A DNA stretch of 46,043 bases from the NCBI GenBank assembly GCA_002718285.1, contig PBAR01000002.1:1-46043 (forward strand), given 5' to 3'. This DNA comes from Fidelibacterota bacterium (GTDB lineage: Bacteria; Marinisomatota; Marinisomatia; Marinisomatales; UBA1611). The notes under the pieces were generated by a model. It searched no databases. It had not been told where the DNA came from and worked only from the letters and a program-made list of their open reading frames with translations. Shown in pieces: positions 9,037 to 19,046 of the stretch. Both the position numbers and the translations under genes were made by a program. Every line of letters starts with the position of its first letter. The stretch's first letter is position 1.

Positions 9037-11187
9037 TTACCTGATAACAGTAAATTTTCTAATGGTACTTCCATCTGATCCCATATCAAAATGTGCGATA
9101 TACAGACCACTAACTATAATCTGCCTGGATAAAGTTATGGAATTCCAAGCTTCATCGCCACTACCATCAGTATGTTCAATAGTATCAACCAAATCACCCC
9201 GCTCAGTAAATATTCGGATAGTACACTTTGCCGGAATATCCAGGAACATAAGTCTGTCAGGCGCACTAATACCATATTGCAAATCTCTGGCAGAAATATG
9301 AAATGGATTAGGAACAACCCTAATATCTTCAAATTTCTTACCTGCAGGACGCTTTAGAAAACCTGCCTTATTCGTTAAAGTAAAAAACTTACTGCTGTTT
9401 AGAACAATATTATCATTGGAACCATTATCAACAGACTCTAAAAAATAGTAATAATCATACCCTCTTATAGGTGTTAAATCTTCATAAGAACTTGTACCTG
9501 GACCTAAATTCCAAATATTCGCAATCGATTCATCCAAATCAATAATTTGACCTTGGTTAATATCATATGTAAACAGGGTTGTATCTGGCTTAAACTTAAG
9601 CCTATATAGTTTATATCCTGCAAATCCAGGCTCAGATTCTGCTTCATTAGACCAGTCAATAATAATTCTATCACCACCAGATGTAACATTAAATATTGCT
9701 GGCGGTCGAGGCGGCATGGGCAAAGATTGGCCTGCCTCCATTAAATCAAAATTTTCACGCGCTTTTTTAAAAGTTTTAATAATAGAGTCTGCACCTGTAA
9801 ACACCCATGCATTTTTATACTCATCTTTATTGCTTCCACGATTATATTTGCTGAGCATAGAACTATTCAATGGCGTTGATGGAGGCATTTCATTGGTATA
9901 GGTATCATTCTTCCAGTTCTGGCCTATTTTATAGCACATTTCCCTGCTTAAACCAGCTACACCTTCAGCGAGAACAATACGGATACTTTCCCCAGGTGCA
10001 AGAGTATAAGGTCCAAAGCCAATTCCCTGGGATGTACCACCAGGATTTGATCCAGTCCTTGGATCGTTGAACTGATTAGCATTACCATTACCTACAATCT
10101 CTGCCTGTGACTGATCAGGGTGTCCAACGGTCATATAATTATTGTATTCATTTGTAGATTTTGTCTCATTGTATTGGTCGTTTCCGGATGTAGTGGGATC
10201 GTCAGACGTAATAAACCACGTAGTACTTGGTTGCGTTAAATCATCACTATTATCAGTAGCGCTCTTATCCGCATGAAGTGTTACCACTCCAGCAAACTGT
10301 GCCGCTCCCAGATGCCCTTCCCCTGGTGCGTTCGGACCCCCGATATTATCAAAGCTGGCGTCAGAATGATAACCTTGCCACGAGAAAAAACCACGAATTA
10401 TTTCACCATCATCATAAAACTGATCATTATCTGAAGGTGTATCTGGATACTCGCCAATCACATCATTCATTGTATTATGGCCCCATGCTGCGCTCTGAGG
10501 AAGCCAGTTTCCATCATAAACCATACCTTCTCTGCTAATTGCATATCTATACTGCAGGTAAACCTGAAATCCTTCCAAAGTTTGTTCATAAGTGGTATTG
10601 CAATCTTTATCATAACATCCATTATTAGTAAAAATATATTCCTGTATATGATAGTTTTGGTGTTCATGGTGCGAAAATGCATAGATAGTTCTGATCATTT
10701 CAACACCAAGAGAAGTTTGAACCTTATTTACTATTTTTCTGTCTGATGGTAAGCCAGAATCCACTTCATCTACTGCATCAAGATATTGAAGATTTGAAGC
10801 TGGATCACCATCTACAAAAACATTTGGATGATCATAACGACCAGACATAGAAATATCAATTGGCATAGTTTCATTCTCTATGTCCAGGTGCCTGGGACCG
10901 GCATGGACGACCTTATATGAATAATCCTTATTTACTACAGGATCATGAAAATTAACTGCACCTAGCCAAAGTCCCTTTGCCGCCTGATTATCCTGAACCC
11001 TGTAAAACGCAGGCCAACGTAGTCCATCCTGCTGATCAGATACCTGTCCCGTTCGACCAACTTCAATTTCACAGCCTGCAGCTGAATACCAGTTATGCAA
11101 ATCTCCTATAGCCATCCACTTTACTTCCTGTGAATAAGAATTTGACAAAAATAATATCGACAGTAAATATACTCGGTTAGAAATCAT
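9037..11187 (-). CDS. Large secreted protein with fibronectin-III-like and C-terminal sorting-type domains (paralogue of 812-2959)
   Basis: A 716-residue exported protein (signal peptide SILFLSNSYSQ), homologous along its length to the 812-2959 product. Shared landmarks are IVNKVQTSLGVEM versus IVNTVNTSMGLTM, GLSREMCYKIGQNWKND, KNAWVFTGADSIIKTF, a fibronectin-III-like segment (FNVTSGGDRIIIDW), DLTPIRGYDYYYFLES, and IRVVPNPFHISARDLQYG with a final RKFTVIR. The C-terminal ~90 residues resemble the sorting/FlgD-like domain of FCB exported proteins. The start codon lies inside the last codons of the upstream TonB receptor (11-base overlap), a sign of translational coupling. As in the other pair, receptor and partner are adjacent and in the same order. 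No enzymatic motif is visible. The N-terminal ~450 residues belong to no family I can name with confidence. Confidence 0.86.
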   Translation of the reverse strand: MISNRVYLLSILFLSNSYSQEVKWMAIGDLHNWYSAAGCEIEVGRTGQVSDQQDGLRWPAFYRVQDNQAAKGLWLGAVNFHDPVVNKDYSYKVVHAGPRHLDIENETMPIDISMSGRYDHPNVFVDGDPASNLQYLDAVDEVDSGLPSDRKIVNKVQTSLGVEMIRTIYAFSHHEHQNYHIQEYIFTNNGCYDKDCNTTYEQTLEGFQVYLQYRYAISREGMVYDGNWLPQSAAWGHNTMNDVIGEYPDTPSDNDQFYDDGEIIRGFFSWQGYHSDASFDNIGGPNAPGEGHLGAAQFAGVVTLHADKSATDNSDDLTQPSTTWFITSDDPTTSGNDQYNETKSTNEYNNYMTVGHPDQSQAEIVGNGNANQFNDPRTGSNPGGTSQGIGFGPYTLAPGESIRIVLAEGVAGLSREMCYKIGQNWKNDTYTNEMPPSTPLNSSMLSKYNRGSNKDEYKNAWVFTGADSIIKTFKKARENFDLMEAGQSLPMPPRPPAIFNVTSGGDRIIIDWSNEAESEPGFAGYKLYRLKFKPDTTLFTYDINQGQIIDLDESIANIWNLGPGTSSYEDLTPIRGYDYYYFLESVDNGSNDNIVLNSSKFFTLTNKAGFLKRPAGKKFEDIRVVPNPFHISARDLQYGISAPDRLMFLDIPAKCTIRIFTERGDLVDTIEHTDGSGDEAWNSITLSRQIIVSGLYIAHFDMGSDGSTIRKFTVIR

Positions 11188-14100
11188 AACTAATATTTAT
11201 ACCAACAAAAATATCTTGGGGATTAAGAAATACATAGTAAGACTGATTAGGCATATCTATGTATTGTTTATTTTTTATAACCTGATCATAAAAAGCTTTT
11301 TCAACCTTCTGCCACCCATCAGACTTAGTCCATTGCAGAAATTGATCAGAATTATTATCGAAATAAATGGGTCTTTCGCTGGGATTAGATATAAATGTAA
11401 CATCTGAAACCCACTCCATAGGGACAAATTCAGTACCATCTTTTCGCACGTCTCCAGGCTTGTCATTCCCGTCAAAATAATTATATCCTAGCTCAGCAGC
11501 AATTTTTGCAGGCATATGAAGGGATTGCATATAATAATTATAATCAAACCCATCTTCAAACCCGTATCCAGAGAAAGTTTTCGTATTTAGAGCATTATAA
11601 ATATCTGCAAACACTTTTATATTGATCTTACCAGCATGAAATATTTTTGAGAATTTCAGATCCACATTAAAATTATTATTATACTGCACATTATATTCAA
11701 TTCCTGGCACATTGTTGGGATTATAAGTAAACCAGGAACCTGAAGACCATCTACTGATGACATTCATATGCCAGTCTCCCAAGAAATATTCACCTGCAAT
11801 ACTTGGCCCAAATTTGACAGGAGTATGAAAGTCTACTACCGACTTGATCCTCGGGATAGGTCGAGGTTTTGACTGTTTTTTATTATTCAACTCATAGTTA
11901 CGCTGGTCTGCGGGGTTTTCATAATAACGTCCCAAACCAAAATACCCTGAAGTATTTACACGGTATTCATAATTAATAAAACCAGTGACCCATTTCCCTC
12001 TCAATCGAGATAGTTCAAGTTCAAATCCTCTAATATCTTCATAACTGTTAGCTGTAAGCTGAGAATAGTTTACTTTGCTATTTGCACTTATATACCTCGT
12101 ATAATCTTGCTGATCTGATATATCTTTGTAATATGCTGCCAGATGGATTAAATATGATTCAAAAAACGACTGATCAAAGCCAATTTCGTAGGCAATAGTT
12201 TTTGCCATCGGAAGCGTAGGGTCACCAATTGTCAAAACTTCTTCACTAAAACCCCTGCGAACTCTATATAAATCTTGCGCAATCGGCATTTGCTGATAAT
12301 GACCATAGTTGAAATAGAGCTTCGATGTCTCTGTAATTGGATGAGAAATCGCCAACCTTGGACTAAAGTCTATATGTGGATCCAGTTTTTTCTTATTAAA
12401 TGAATCTTCTGAGTCTTCTGTATAGTTTGATGAGAAAAAATCGTCATTATAAATATCAATTTTATACCACTCACCATTTGGGTTTAAAACATCAAGATTC
12501 AACCCCATGGTAGCAACAAATCCTTTGTATTCAAGTTTGTCTTGCCCATAAAGTGAAAGACGGTACGGCTGAACTATAGACTTAGACCAATAGTTTCCAC
12601 TGGGTAAAAATTCATTTTGGGATCCAAATTTCAGATTTAGATCGGAAAAAACAATTTCACCTCCTGCTTTTAACTGATGGTAGTTATTTAACTGAGATAC
12701 ATAATCACCTTTGACGGTATAAGTCTTAACCTTACTATAATCCCTGGATGTGCTTATGGCACCGCCAAATGCAAGCCTTCCTTCAACACTGAATAGAGGA
12801 CCTCCAAAAAACCCTATTGGCGCTTCATCCGCAAACCAAATATTATCACCTTGCCCAAAAACAGTGAACGTTGATAATGAATCTCTGACTGGTCCATGAT
12901 CGGTATAATATTTCTTAGAGTCTAATTTTACCAGTATTTCAAAGAATGAATCATCTTTCGTCTGTTTAGTATATTTGAAAGCATGAGTAGTATTGTCAAC
13001 TTTTGTCGGTGCCCAGTATTCATTGGTGTAAAGTCGCCATGGCATCGTAAAACCAGAGCTATTTACCTGACTGGCGAGATCCCATACATCATTCATTATA
13101 GATGTTCCACCTCCTCGTGAAAGAGTAGTTCCTTCCATGGTACCTCGCAAAAAAGAATAAACGAGTTTTGAATTATTTTTTATATCCGCAGTTAGTTTAA
13201 CTAAATAGGATCTCCGTTCAAGGCCTGGTTTACTGACTTCATAGAGATACATATCATTTTCATGCCGAGTAGAAGCGAAAAATCTAAGGTTGCCAAATTT
13301 TGATGAAAGAACGGGAACAGGCCCTCCAAATCCTGCATCTATGTTAACATCAGGTTTTCTAATTGCACCATTCAATCTATGCTCCCAAGTGAAAAGTTTT
13401 TGTGCACCTGCAGGGGTTAAATCATTATTTGGATCACTATCAGCAAGGGTCTGCTCCGATACACTGTTCCAACCATCAAATGAAGGATATTGTCTTTGGA
13501 GATATTCATCCCAAGCTCCATTATTGGTCCCCGTCCAGGCTACTTCATCATCCAAATAAGGTTTAAACCAAAAAGACTCTGTATCATAGGGTGACATTCC
13601 AAAATGTTTTTGAGTAGCAGGAGACTGCCGAATACTGATTGTACCCGAATAGTTATCTTTCGAACCTTCCCTTGTAACTACATTTATTACCCCTGACCTT
13701 GCATTGCGATATTCAGCACCAAAACCACCTGTCTGAAGTGATATATCTTGCACTGCACTTAAAGGAATTCCAGTAGTTGGCTCGCTGGTACGCTCATCAT
13801 TTAAAACCAGCCCATCAACCATGAACTGAGTCTCATTGTAACTACCGCCACGGACTGAAAGGCCTGAAACCCCTGCAGAAAGCCCCACAACCTCTGAAAC
13901 ACTACTTACGGGCATCTCCGCAATTTGATTTGATGAGATTGATTTTTGGCTGGAAGCAACATCAACCTTGACTAATTTCTGCTTTGCCTGAACAATGATC
14001 ATCTGGCCAGCTATTGCTTCAACAGATAGCTGCACATCAATAACAGCTGTCAGATCAATTTCAACCCTTATTTTTATTACAGATTTTTCAGCATAGCCAA

Positions 14101-14335
14101 TCATATTTACACGCAAATCATAGTATCCAGGAGGGACATTTAGAATGTGATAATATCCATCTATATCTGAAGCAGCACCCAAGGATGTGCCTTGCAAAAT
14201 AACATTTGCACCGATCAAAGGCTCATTTGTTTTTGCGTCTATTATTTGGCCAGACACTTTACCTGTAACACCTGCATAAACGTATGCTGAGCATAAAAAG
14301 ATGAGAATAAAATATTTTTGAATTCTCGCTCTCAT
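11177..14335 (-). CDS. TonB-dependent receptor with N-terminal carboxypeptidase-regulatory domain; first gene of seven-gene operon
   Basis: A 1052-residue outer-membrane receptor. It has a signal peptide (~1-22), a carboxypeptidase-regulatory-like domain (~25-110; SGQIIDAKTNEPLIGANVIL), a plug (~120-225; LSVRGGSYNETQFMVDGLVL, TGGFGAEYRNARSGVINVV) and a beta-barrel ending in FVGINISYDF. It parallels the 2959-5991 receptor throughout; both contain a barrel segment of the form YPSF(E/D)GWN and the shared phrase HPITE(K/T)SKLYFNYGHY. It is probably a duplicated copy with altered substrate loops. It is the promoter-proximal gene: 209 AT-rich bases separate it from the GH3 fusion stop at 14545. The 11-base overlap with the next gene suggests coupled expression. 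The substrate is not deducible; proximity to glycan genes hints at oligosaccharides or glycopeptides (inference). Confidence 0.93.
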   Translation of the reverse strand: MRARIQKYFILIFLCSAYVYAGVTGKVSGQIIDAKTNEPLIGANVILQGTSLGAASDIDGYYHILNVPPGYYDLRVNMIGYAEKSVIKIRVEIDLTAVIDVQLSVEAIAGQMIIVQAKQKLVKVDVASSQKSISSNQIAEMPVSSVSEVVGLSAGVSGLSVRGGSYNETQFMVDGLVLNDERTSEPTTGIPLSAVQDISLQTGGFGAEYRNARSGVINVVTREGSKDNYSGTISIRQSPATQKHFGMSPYDTESFWFKPYLDDEVAWTGTNNGAWDEYLQRQYPSFDGWNSVSEQTLADSDPNNDLTPAGAQKLFTWEHRLNGAIRKPDVNIDAGFGGPVPVLSSKFGNLRFFASTRHENDMYLYEVSKPGLERRSYLVKLTADIKNNSKLVYSFLRGTMEGTTLSRGGGTSIMNDVWDLASQVNSSGFTMPWRLYTNEYWAPTKVDNTTHAFKYTKQTKDDSFFEILVKLDSKKYYTDHGPVRDSLSTFTVFGQGDNIWFADEAPIGFFGGPLFSVEGRLAFGGAISTSRDYSKVKTYTVKGDYVSQLNNYHQLKAGGEIVFSDLNLKFGSQNEFLPSGNYWSKSIVQPYRLSLYGQDKLEYKGFVATMGLNLDVLNPNGEWYKIDIYNDDFFSSNYTEDSEDSFNKKKLDPHIDFSPRLAISHPITETSKLYFNYGHYQQMPIAQDLYRVRRGFSEEVLTIGDPTLPMAKTIAYEIGFDQSFFESYLIHLAAYYKDISDQQDYTRYISANSKVNYSQLTANSYEDIRGFELELSRLRGKWVTGFINYEYRVNTSGYFGLGRYYENPADQRNYELNNKKQSKPRPIPRIKSVVDFHTPVKFGPSIAGEYFLGDWHMNVISRWSSGSWFTYNPNNVPGIEYNVQYNNNFNVDLKFSKIFHAGKINIKVFADIYNALNTKTFSGYGFEDGFDYNYYMQSLHMPAKIAAELGYNYFDGNDKPGDVRKDGTEFVPMEWVSDVTFISNPSERPIYFDNNSDQFLQWTKSDGWQKVEKAFYDQVIKNKQYIDMPNQSYYVFLNPQDIFVGINISYDF

Positions 14336-14544
14336 ATCCTAATTGTAATTATCAATCCTATCAAAAATTTAATCCTTATAACAATAACCTCTATTAAGAT
14401 GTACATACAAATAAATTATATTATAAACAAAAATAAAGTTAAATCATTATTGATTCCAAAGCTCTTTTATTTTATTAATACATTCTATAAATAAATATAA
14501 TTTAAATTTTAAATCCGATATTAATAATAAGTTAATTGTGATTT
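14336..14544 (-). promoter_or_regulatory. Intergenic leader of the receptor operon with possible TATAAT-type promoter
   Basis: These 209 bases between the GH3-fusion stop and the first receptor gene are very AT-rich and carry no ORF of note. On the minus strand two overlapping TATAAT hexamers occur at about 14425-14415, roughly 80-90 bases upstream of the receptor ATG. No good -35 element is present at normal spacing, only a TTTAAC-like match, and the Bacteroidota TAnnTTTG element is not met. The start of an independent transcript here is likely from layout alone; the exact promoter is a guess. Confidence 0.25.
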
Positions 14545-17508
14545 TTACCACTGTTTTCTCCACGTCAATTTTGGATTCTGATCATTAATACCTAAAGATT
14601 CATATACTGCTGAATGAATCCGTTGTCTCCAATCAAAATAAGCTGGGTCTTTGTAACTACGGTATGGGTGAACCGCATTGGTAAGTAAAATCACAAATAA
14701 ATTATAATCAGGGTCAATCCATACCGATGTTCCAGTGTAGCCAGTATGACCATAACTATTCTTACTTTGGAATACCCCACCAGAAGCATTTCCTGATGGG
14801 CTGTCCCATCCCAGACAACGAGAGCTGCTAGTATCAATCATTGCTTTTTGTGTGAACAACTTAACCGTTTTGTCTTTGAAAATTCTTTTTCTACCATAAT
14901 GACCATTATTTAACATCATCTGCGCAAATCTAGCTAATTCCGGTGCAGTGGAAAATAGACCAGCGTGCCCTGCAACTCCACCTAACTTATGAGCATTTTC
15001 ATCATGAACTTCACCATGAATCAAACCTGACCTATATCCAGAAGTTATTTCAGTTGGAACAATACGATTAAGTTTATGATCTGGAGGATTATAAAATGTA
15101 TTAACCATACCTAAATTCTGAAATAAATATTTAGAAATAAATACATCCAGAGGCATTTTAGCAATGGCTTCAACCAAGCTGCCAAGCAGAATTAGCCCAA
15201 GATCAGAGTATATCGTTTTGGTGCCAGGTTCATACAAGAGTTCTGTATCACAAATATCTGCAATAATATTTTTAGCACCCATATCCATAAGATAATACTT
15301 TTTAAAAGGAGGAAACCCAGCAGTATGGGTCAAAAGGTGCTTTACAGTAATTTTTTTTCTTCTTTTTGATGAACTGTCCTTTTTCTGATTAAGTCTAGGA
15401 ATTATTTTATTAATTTTTGTATCAAGACTAATTTTATTTTTTTCTAACAGCAACATCACAGCAGAAGTAGTCGCAATTACTTTGGATAAAGAAGCTATAT
15501 CAAATATATCTGACGGACTCATCATCCTTTTTCTACTATATGTATGAAAACCATTAGCTTCATGATAAAAAATCTGTCCATCTACAGCAGCCAATAAGAC
15601 ATTTCCAGGCCAAGCAGAATCAGAAATTGCCTGATCTAAAAGAATATTTAATTCTGAAACATCTGCGCCTACTTCAGAAGGCATAACCCATTTTAACTTT
15701 GGACTCTTCTCAATAACTGTTTTTCCATCAAACCAGATTGGTTTTTTTTTGACCATAATACCATAGTCCTTTTTGGCAACACCAGGAATAGTAATTGGTA
15801 ACCTTCCTGATATATTCTCACGTCCTGTGACTGCTCTAATAAATGCATTTTGCATAACTTTACTTTCTTTCCAGGAACACATGTAATTATTCACCATTGG
15901 GAAATACGCGATCAAATAAGGATTACCGTAACTGTTCAATAATAATTTTTTTGACTTGGCCGCAAGAGACTGGATGAAATTCTCCTGAGTTTTTGACAAA
16001 TTGATTTTATTCTTTCCAGCTGAAGGGCTTACAAATGCATTAACAATAATTGTCGAATTTTTTGGAATTTGCTTTAAAATAGCACGAGTCAAATATTTTT
16101 TGTCTGAATCATCCACTTGGAATGCATAAACCCTTGCTCCCATTTTACGTAAACCTTGCGTTGTAATCGATTCAGAATGGTCATTCTTATGATCATAGAT
16201 ATCTATAACATACAATTTCTCCTTCTGTTTTAATTTAAGTGGAAAAAATTTAGATTCATTTTTTACCAATGTTAGAGATTCTGCTGCTATACGATTAGCC
16301 GTGAGTTGGAAAGTACTATCCTTTAAAAATTCCTGAGCATCTTTTATTCCAATAAATCGGTTATTATTAATTCCAACTTTTTCTTTCGCCCGCAAAATTT
16401 TTAGCGCTGAATCATCAATTCTTTCTATTGAAATTAAACTATCAAGCACAGCTTGCTCAATTATATCTATAGACTCGATATAATTTTCACTTTTAGGAAT
16501 AATAAAATCGCAACCCGCGTTTATTGTTTCGATCAGACCATACGAATCTGAGTAATTATTAGTAATACTGCCCATACTCATAGCATCTGTTACTACCACT
16601 CCATTAAATCCCAAACTATCTTTTAGAATATCAGTGACCCAAAACTTGGATAGCGTTGCCGGTAGGTCAGCATTAAACTGGTAATCTGGTGCATGAACAT
16701 GTGATATCATCACTGCATCAACACCAAAATTAATAGCGTGTTTGAATGGCTTTATTTCAACTGACCACAATCTATCTTTATTACTAGGTATTTCTGCAAG
16801 TCCAGAATGTGAATCTGTTTCCGTATCACCATGGCCAGGAAAATGTTTTGCTGTAGCAATCATACCATAATCTTGCAATCCACGAATATAGGCTTCACCA
16901 TAAATAGAGACCTGATCAGGATCTTCCCCAAAAGAACGTGTGTTAATAATTGGATTTCGAGGATTATTATTGACATCCAATACAGGAGCAAAATTACAAT
17001 GTATACCAAGAGATCTACCTTCTACAGCAACAATTCTACCTGCAGCATAAGCAAATTCTGGATCCCCAGTTGCAGCAATCGCCATAAAAGGAGGCAATTC
17101 TGTACCTATTGGGTATCTTTGGTATAAACCATATTCAATATCAGCATCAACCAGTATAGGTACATCAGAATGAGATTGTATATCATTTAATAAACTAAGT
17201 GAAGTCCCCACATCCCCGTACCAAATGTGTATACCACCAATTCCATCTGTATCCAAGAGTGATTGAATTTCCTTCCACTTTTTACTTGAGTTGGGTAAAA
17301 AATTCATATTCATTCTATATATCAACATCTGAGCAATCTTTTGTCTTAGGGAAAGACGATCAAAGGTTTTTCTTGCCCAGCTGGAATCTTTTGAGAAATT
17401 TTTACCACATCCATTAAAACATAAGGCAAGAAAAAGCAGTAGTGCACATTGTATTTTTAAATTCTTCTTTATCATTGGAGCTAAAACCGATTTTGGAAAT
17501 TTTTTCAT
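14545..17508 (-). CDS. GH3 beta-N-acetylhexosaminidase fused to serine beta-lactamase/esterase domain (lipoprotein)
   Basis: A 987-residue two-enzyme fusion. An N-terminal signal ends in lipobox CFNGC (Cys34); Met12 is an equally good start. Residues ~45-380 form a NagZ-like GH3 domain with the dyad motif KHFPGHGDTETDSH (~221-234) and the nucleophile in VVTDAMSM (~Asp308). Residues ~400-580 are a GH3 C-terminal-like linker. Residues ~610-985 are a class C beta-lactamase-like serine hydrolase with SLSK (Ser673, Lys676), YSD (~767-769) and HTGYTGTS near the end. This fusion is well known in Bacteroidota and is linked to removal of GlcNAc from muropeptides or chito-oligomers in the periplasm; the role of the second domain is unsettled. 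It is followed by the receptor operon and preceded by the chitinase gene, 133 bases away. Confidence 0.92.
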   Translation of the reverse strand: MKKFPKSVLAPMIKKNLKIQCALLLFLALCFNGCGKNFSKDSSWARKTFDRLSLRQKIAQMLIYRMNMNFLPNSSKKWKEIQSLLDTDGIGGIHIWYGDVGTSLSLLNDIQSHSDVPILVDADIEYGLYQRYPIGTELPPFMAIAATGDPEFAYAAGRIVAVEGRSLGIHCNFAPVLDVNNNPRNPIINTRSFGEDPDQVSIYGEAYIRGLQDYGMIATAKHFPGHGDTETDSHSGLAEIPSNKDRLWSVEIKPFKHAINFGVDAVMISHVHAPDYQFNADLPATLSKFWVTDILKDSLGFNGVVVTDAMSMGSITNNYSDSYGLIETINAGCDFIIPKSENYIESIDIIEQAVLDSLISIERIDDSALKILRAKEKVGINNNRFIGIKDAQEFLKDSTFQLTANRIAAESLTLVKNESKFFPLKLKQKEKLYVIDIYDHKNDHSESITTQGLRKMGARVYAFQVDDSDKKYLTRAILKQIPKNSTIIVNAFVSPSAGKNKINLSKTQENFIQSLAAKSKKLLLNSYGNPYLIAYFPMVNNYMCSWKESKVMQNAFIRAVTGRENISGRLPITIPGVAKKDYGIMVKKKPIWFDGKTVIEKSPKLKWVMPSEVGADVSELNILLDQAISDSAWPGNVLLAAVDGQIFYHEANGFHTYSRKRMMSPSDIFDIASLSKVIATTSAVMLLLEKNKISLDTKINKIIPRLNQKKDSSSKRRKKITVKHLLTHTAGFPPFKKYYLMDMGAKNIIADICDTELLYEPGTKTIYSDLGLILLGSLVEAIAKMPLDVFISKYLFQNLGMVNTFYNPPDHKLNRIVPTEITSGYRSGLIHGEVHDENAHKLGGVAGHAGLFSTAPELARFAQMMLNNGHYGRKRIFKDKTVKLFTQKAMIDTSSSRCLGWDSPSGNASGGVFQSKNSYGHTGYTGTSVWIDPDYNLFVILLTNAVHPYRSYKDPAYFDWRQRIHSAVYESLGINDQNPKLTWRKQW

Positions 17509-17641
17509 TTATGCTCTATAAATCTGGATTTTTTGTGAAATTAAAATATGCAATTGTATTCAATTCCAAAACCAGTATCAATTAAAATTAAGAACTTCAT
17601 TCATGATATTAGGATGATTAGAACAATTCAGTGAACAGATA

Positions 17642-18994
17642 TTATTTTAAATACAACAACTTATCGGAATATACTTTTTCCTTCGATTGAGCTATGACAA
17701 CAAAGATACCCGATGCTATTGTATTTTGGTTTTTGTCTTTACCGTCCCATACAAATTCCTGATTGTCTCTTGAGTTTGTCTTATTGGACAATGAGGCTAT
17801 TAACTTTCCATCAATCGAATAAATAGATAATTTATTTACTGGGTCTGATAAAAAAAGCTGGATTCTACAGCGACTATTGAATGGGTTCGGAAAAATCTGA
17901 ATCGATATATCATCAGGATAAGTTTTATTTATTTCAGAATATAGCCCGAGATAATGTAGACTAATGGATTCAATAAGCTCTTGTACACCATTAACATGAT
18001 CATATCCCAATGCCCAAATCATCATTCCTCCAAGACCATGCTGCTTTACATATTCCGCTTTTTCCTGAATAGATGCTGGATCATCAAATGTGACTAACTG
18101 AGTTTGGTTCTCATTTAACAAATATGGGCAACGAGCATTTTCATCCCAATAATAGTTATAGCCTGAGTTAATCATGCCTGCAGCTTGATCATACCAAATA
18201 TCCGTAACAGATCCACTGAAACTTCCATTTATTGCACTTGCATTGAATTTCTTCCCATAAAAAGGAACACCCAGGTTTAATTTTTCGGCAGGAATATTTC
18301 TGGAATTCAGCAAATAATTTATACCAGTATGTACTGCTCCATCGAGATCTCCAGGAGGTGACTGATATAATGGAGCGTTGTGTCCAGCATGATTAGACCA
18401 GCTACCATGAAAATCATAACCCATCATACTGAACCAATCCAAATTTTCATTCATAGTCTCATATTCAAAATGCTGACCGCTCCAATTGCCAGGACCAACT
18501 GCCATAGTAATCATGTAATCTGGATTTATACTATCAAATGCAATCCGCAATTCATCCACTAATGATGTAAGATCATTTGTTTCTTCAGCAGTGGCAGGGT
18601 ATTCCCAATCCAAATCAATACCATCGTATCCATAGTTGAACATCAAATCTAATAGATTTGAGATAAAGTTCTCTCTGCTATCTATAGTCGATGCCATAGC
18701 TGCAAACCCTCCAGTATTTCCCCAACCCCCAAATGAAAGCAGTAATTTTCGGTCATTTTGGTGTACAACATTGGCAATATCTGGATCCAGCATATTATCA
18801 TAATAGCTGATTGAACCATCAGCGTTTGGCCACGCGAAGGCATGAATTACATGTGTTATAACAGAAAAATCAATTTGTTCAGGAGGAAATGAATTTTGAA
18901 TCCATTGCGGATAATACCCTACCACTCTTTGCGCTGAAATCCAGGTGCATACTATAAATAGCATCGGTATATTGTATTTAGTCATTTTATTCAT
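17642..18994 (-). CDS. Secreted GH18 chitinase with C-terminal sorting domain
   Basis: A 450-residue exported enzyme. After a signal peptide (~1-21) the GH18 barrel (~23-350) shows every expected mark: VVGYYPQW, KLLLSFGGWG (~83-92), the catalytic motif DGIDLDWE with the acid Glu131, MMGYDFHGSW, and a late GGMMIWALGYD. The motif belongs to processive or endo-acting chitinases, which cleave beta-1,4-linked GlcNAc; GH18 endo-beta-N-acetylglucosaminidases that cut N-glycan cores share this fold, so the substrate could be either. Residues ~365-450 are a C-terminal sorting domain (IFPNPFNSRCRIQL, WDGKDKNQNTIASGIFVV). It lies between the GH3 fusion and the DUF1460-like gene on the same strand, consistent with joint amino-sugar release. 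Confidence 0.92.
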   Translation of the reverse strand: MNKMTKYNIPMLFIVCTWISAQRVVGYYPQWIQNSFPPEQIDFSVITHVIHAFAWPNADGSISYYDNMLDPDIANVVHQNDRKLLLSFGGWGNTGGFAAMASTIDSRENFISNLLDLMFNYGYDGIDLDWEYPATAEETNDLTSLVDELRIAFDSINPDYMITMAVGPGNWSGQHFEYETMNENLDWFSMMGYDFHGSWSNHAGHNAPLYQSPPGDLDGAVHTGINYLLNSRNIPAEKLNLGVPFYGKKFNASAINGSFSGSVTDIWYDQAAGMINSGYNYYWDENARCPYLLNENQTQLVTFDDPASIQEKAEYVKQHGLGGMMIWALGYDHVNGVQELIESISLHYLGLYSEINKTYPDDISIQIFPNPFNSRCRIQLFLSDPVNKLSIYSIDGKLIASLSNKTNSRDNQEFVWDGKDKNQNTIASGIFVVIAQSKEKVYSDKLLYLK

Positions 18995-19046
18995 TGAAAA
19001 AAGTCATCTAACTGGTTTAATTCGCCTACGTATAATACCAACTCTA

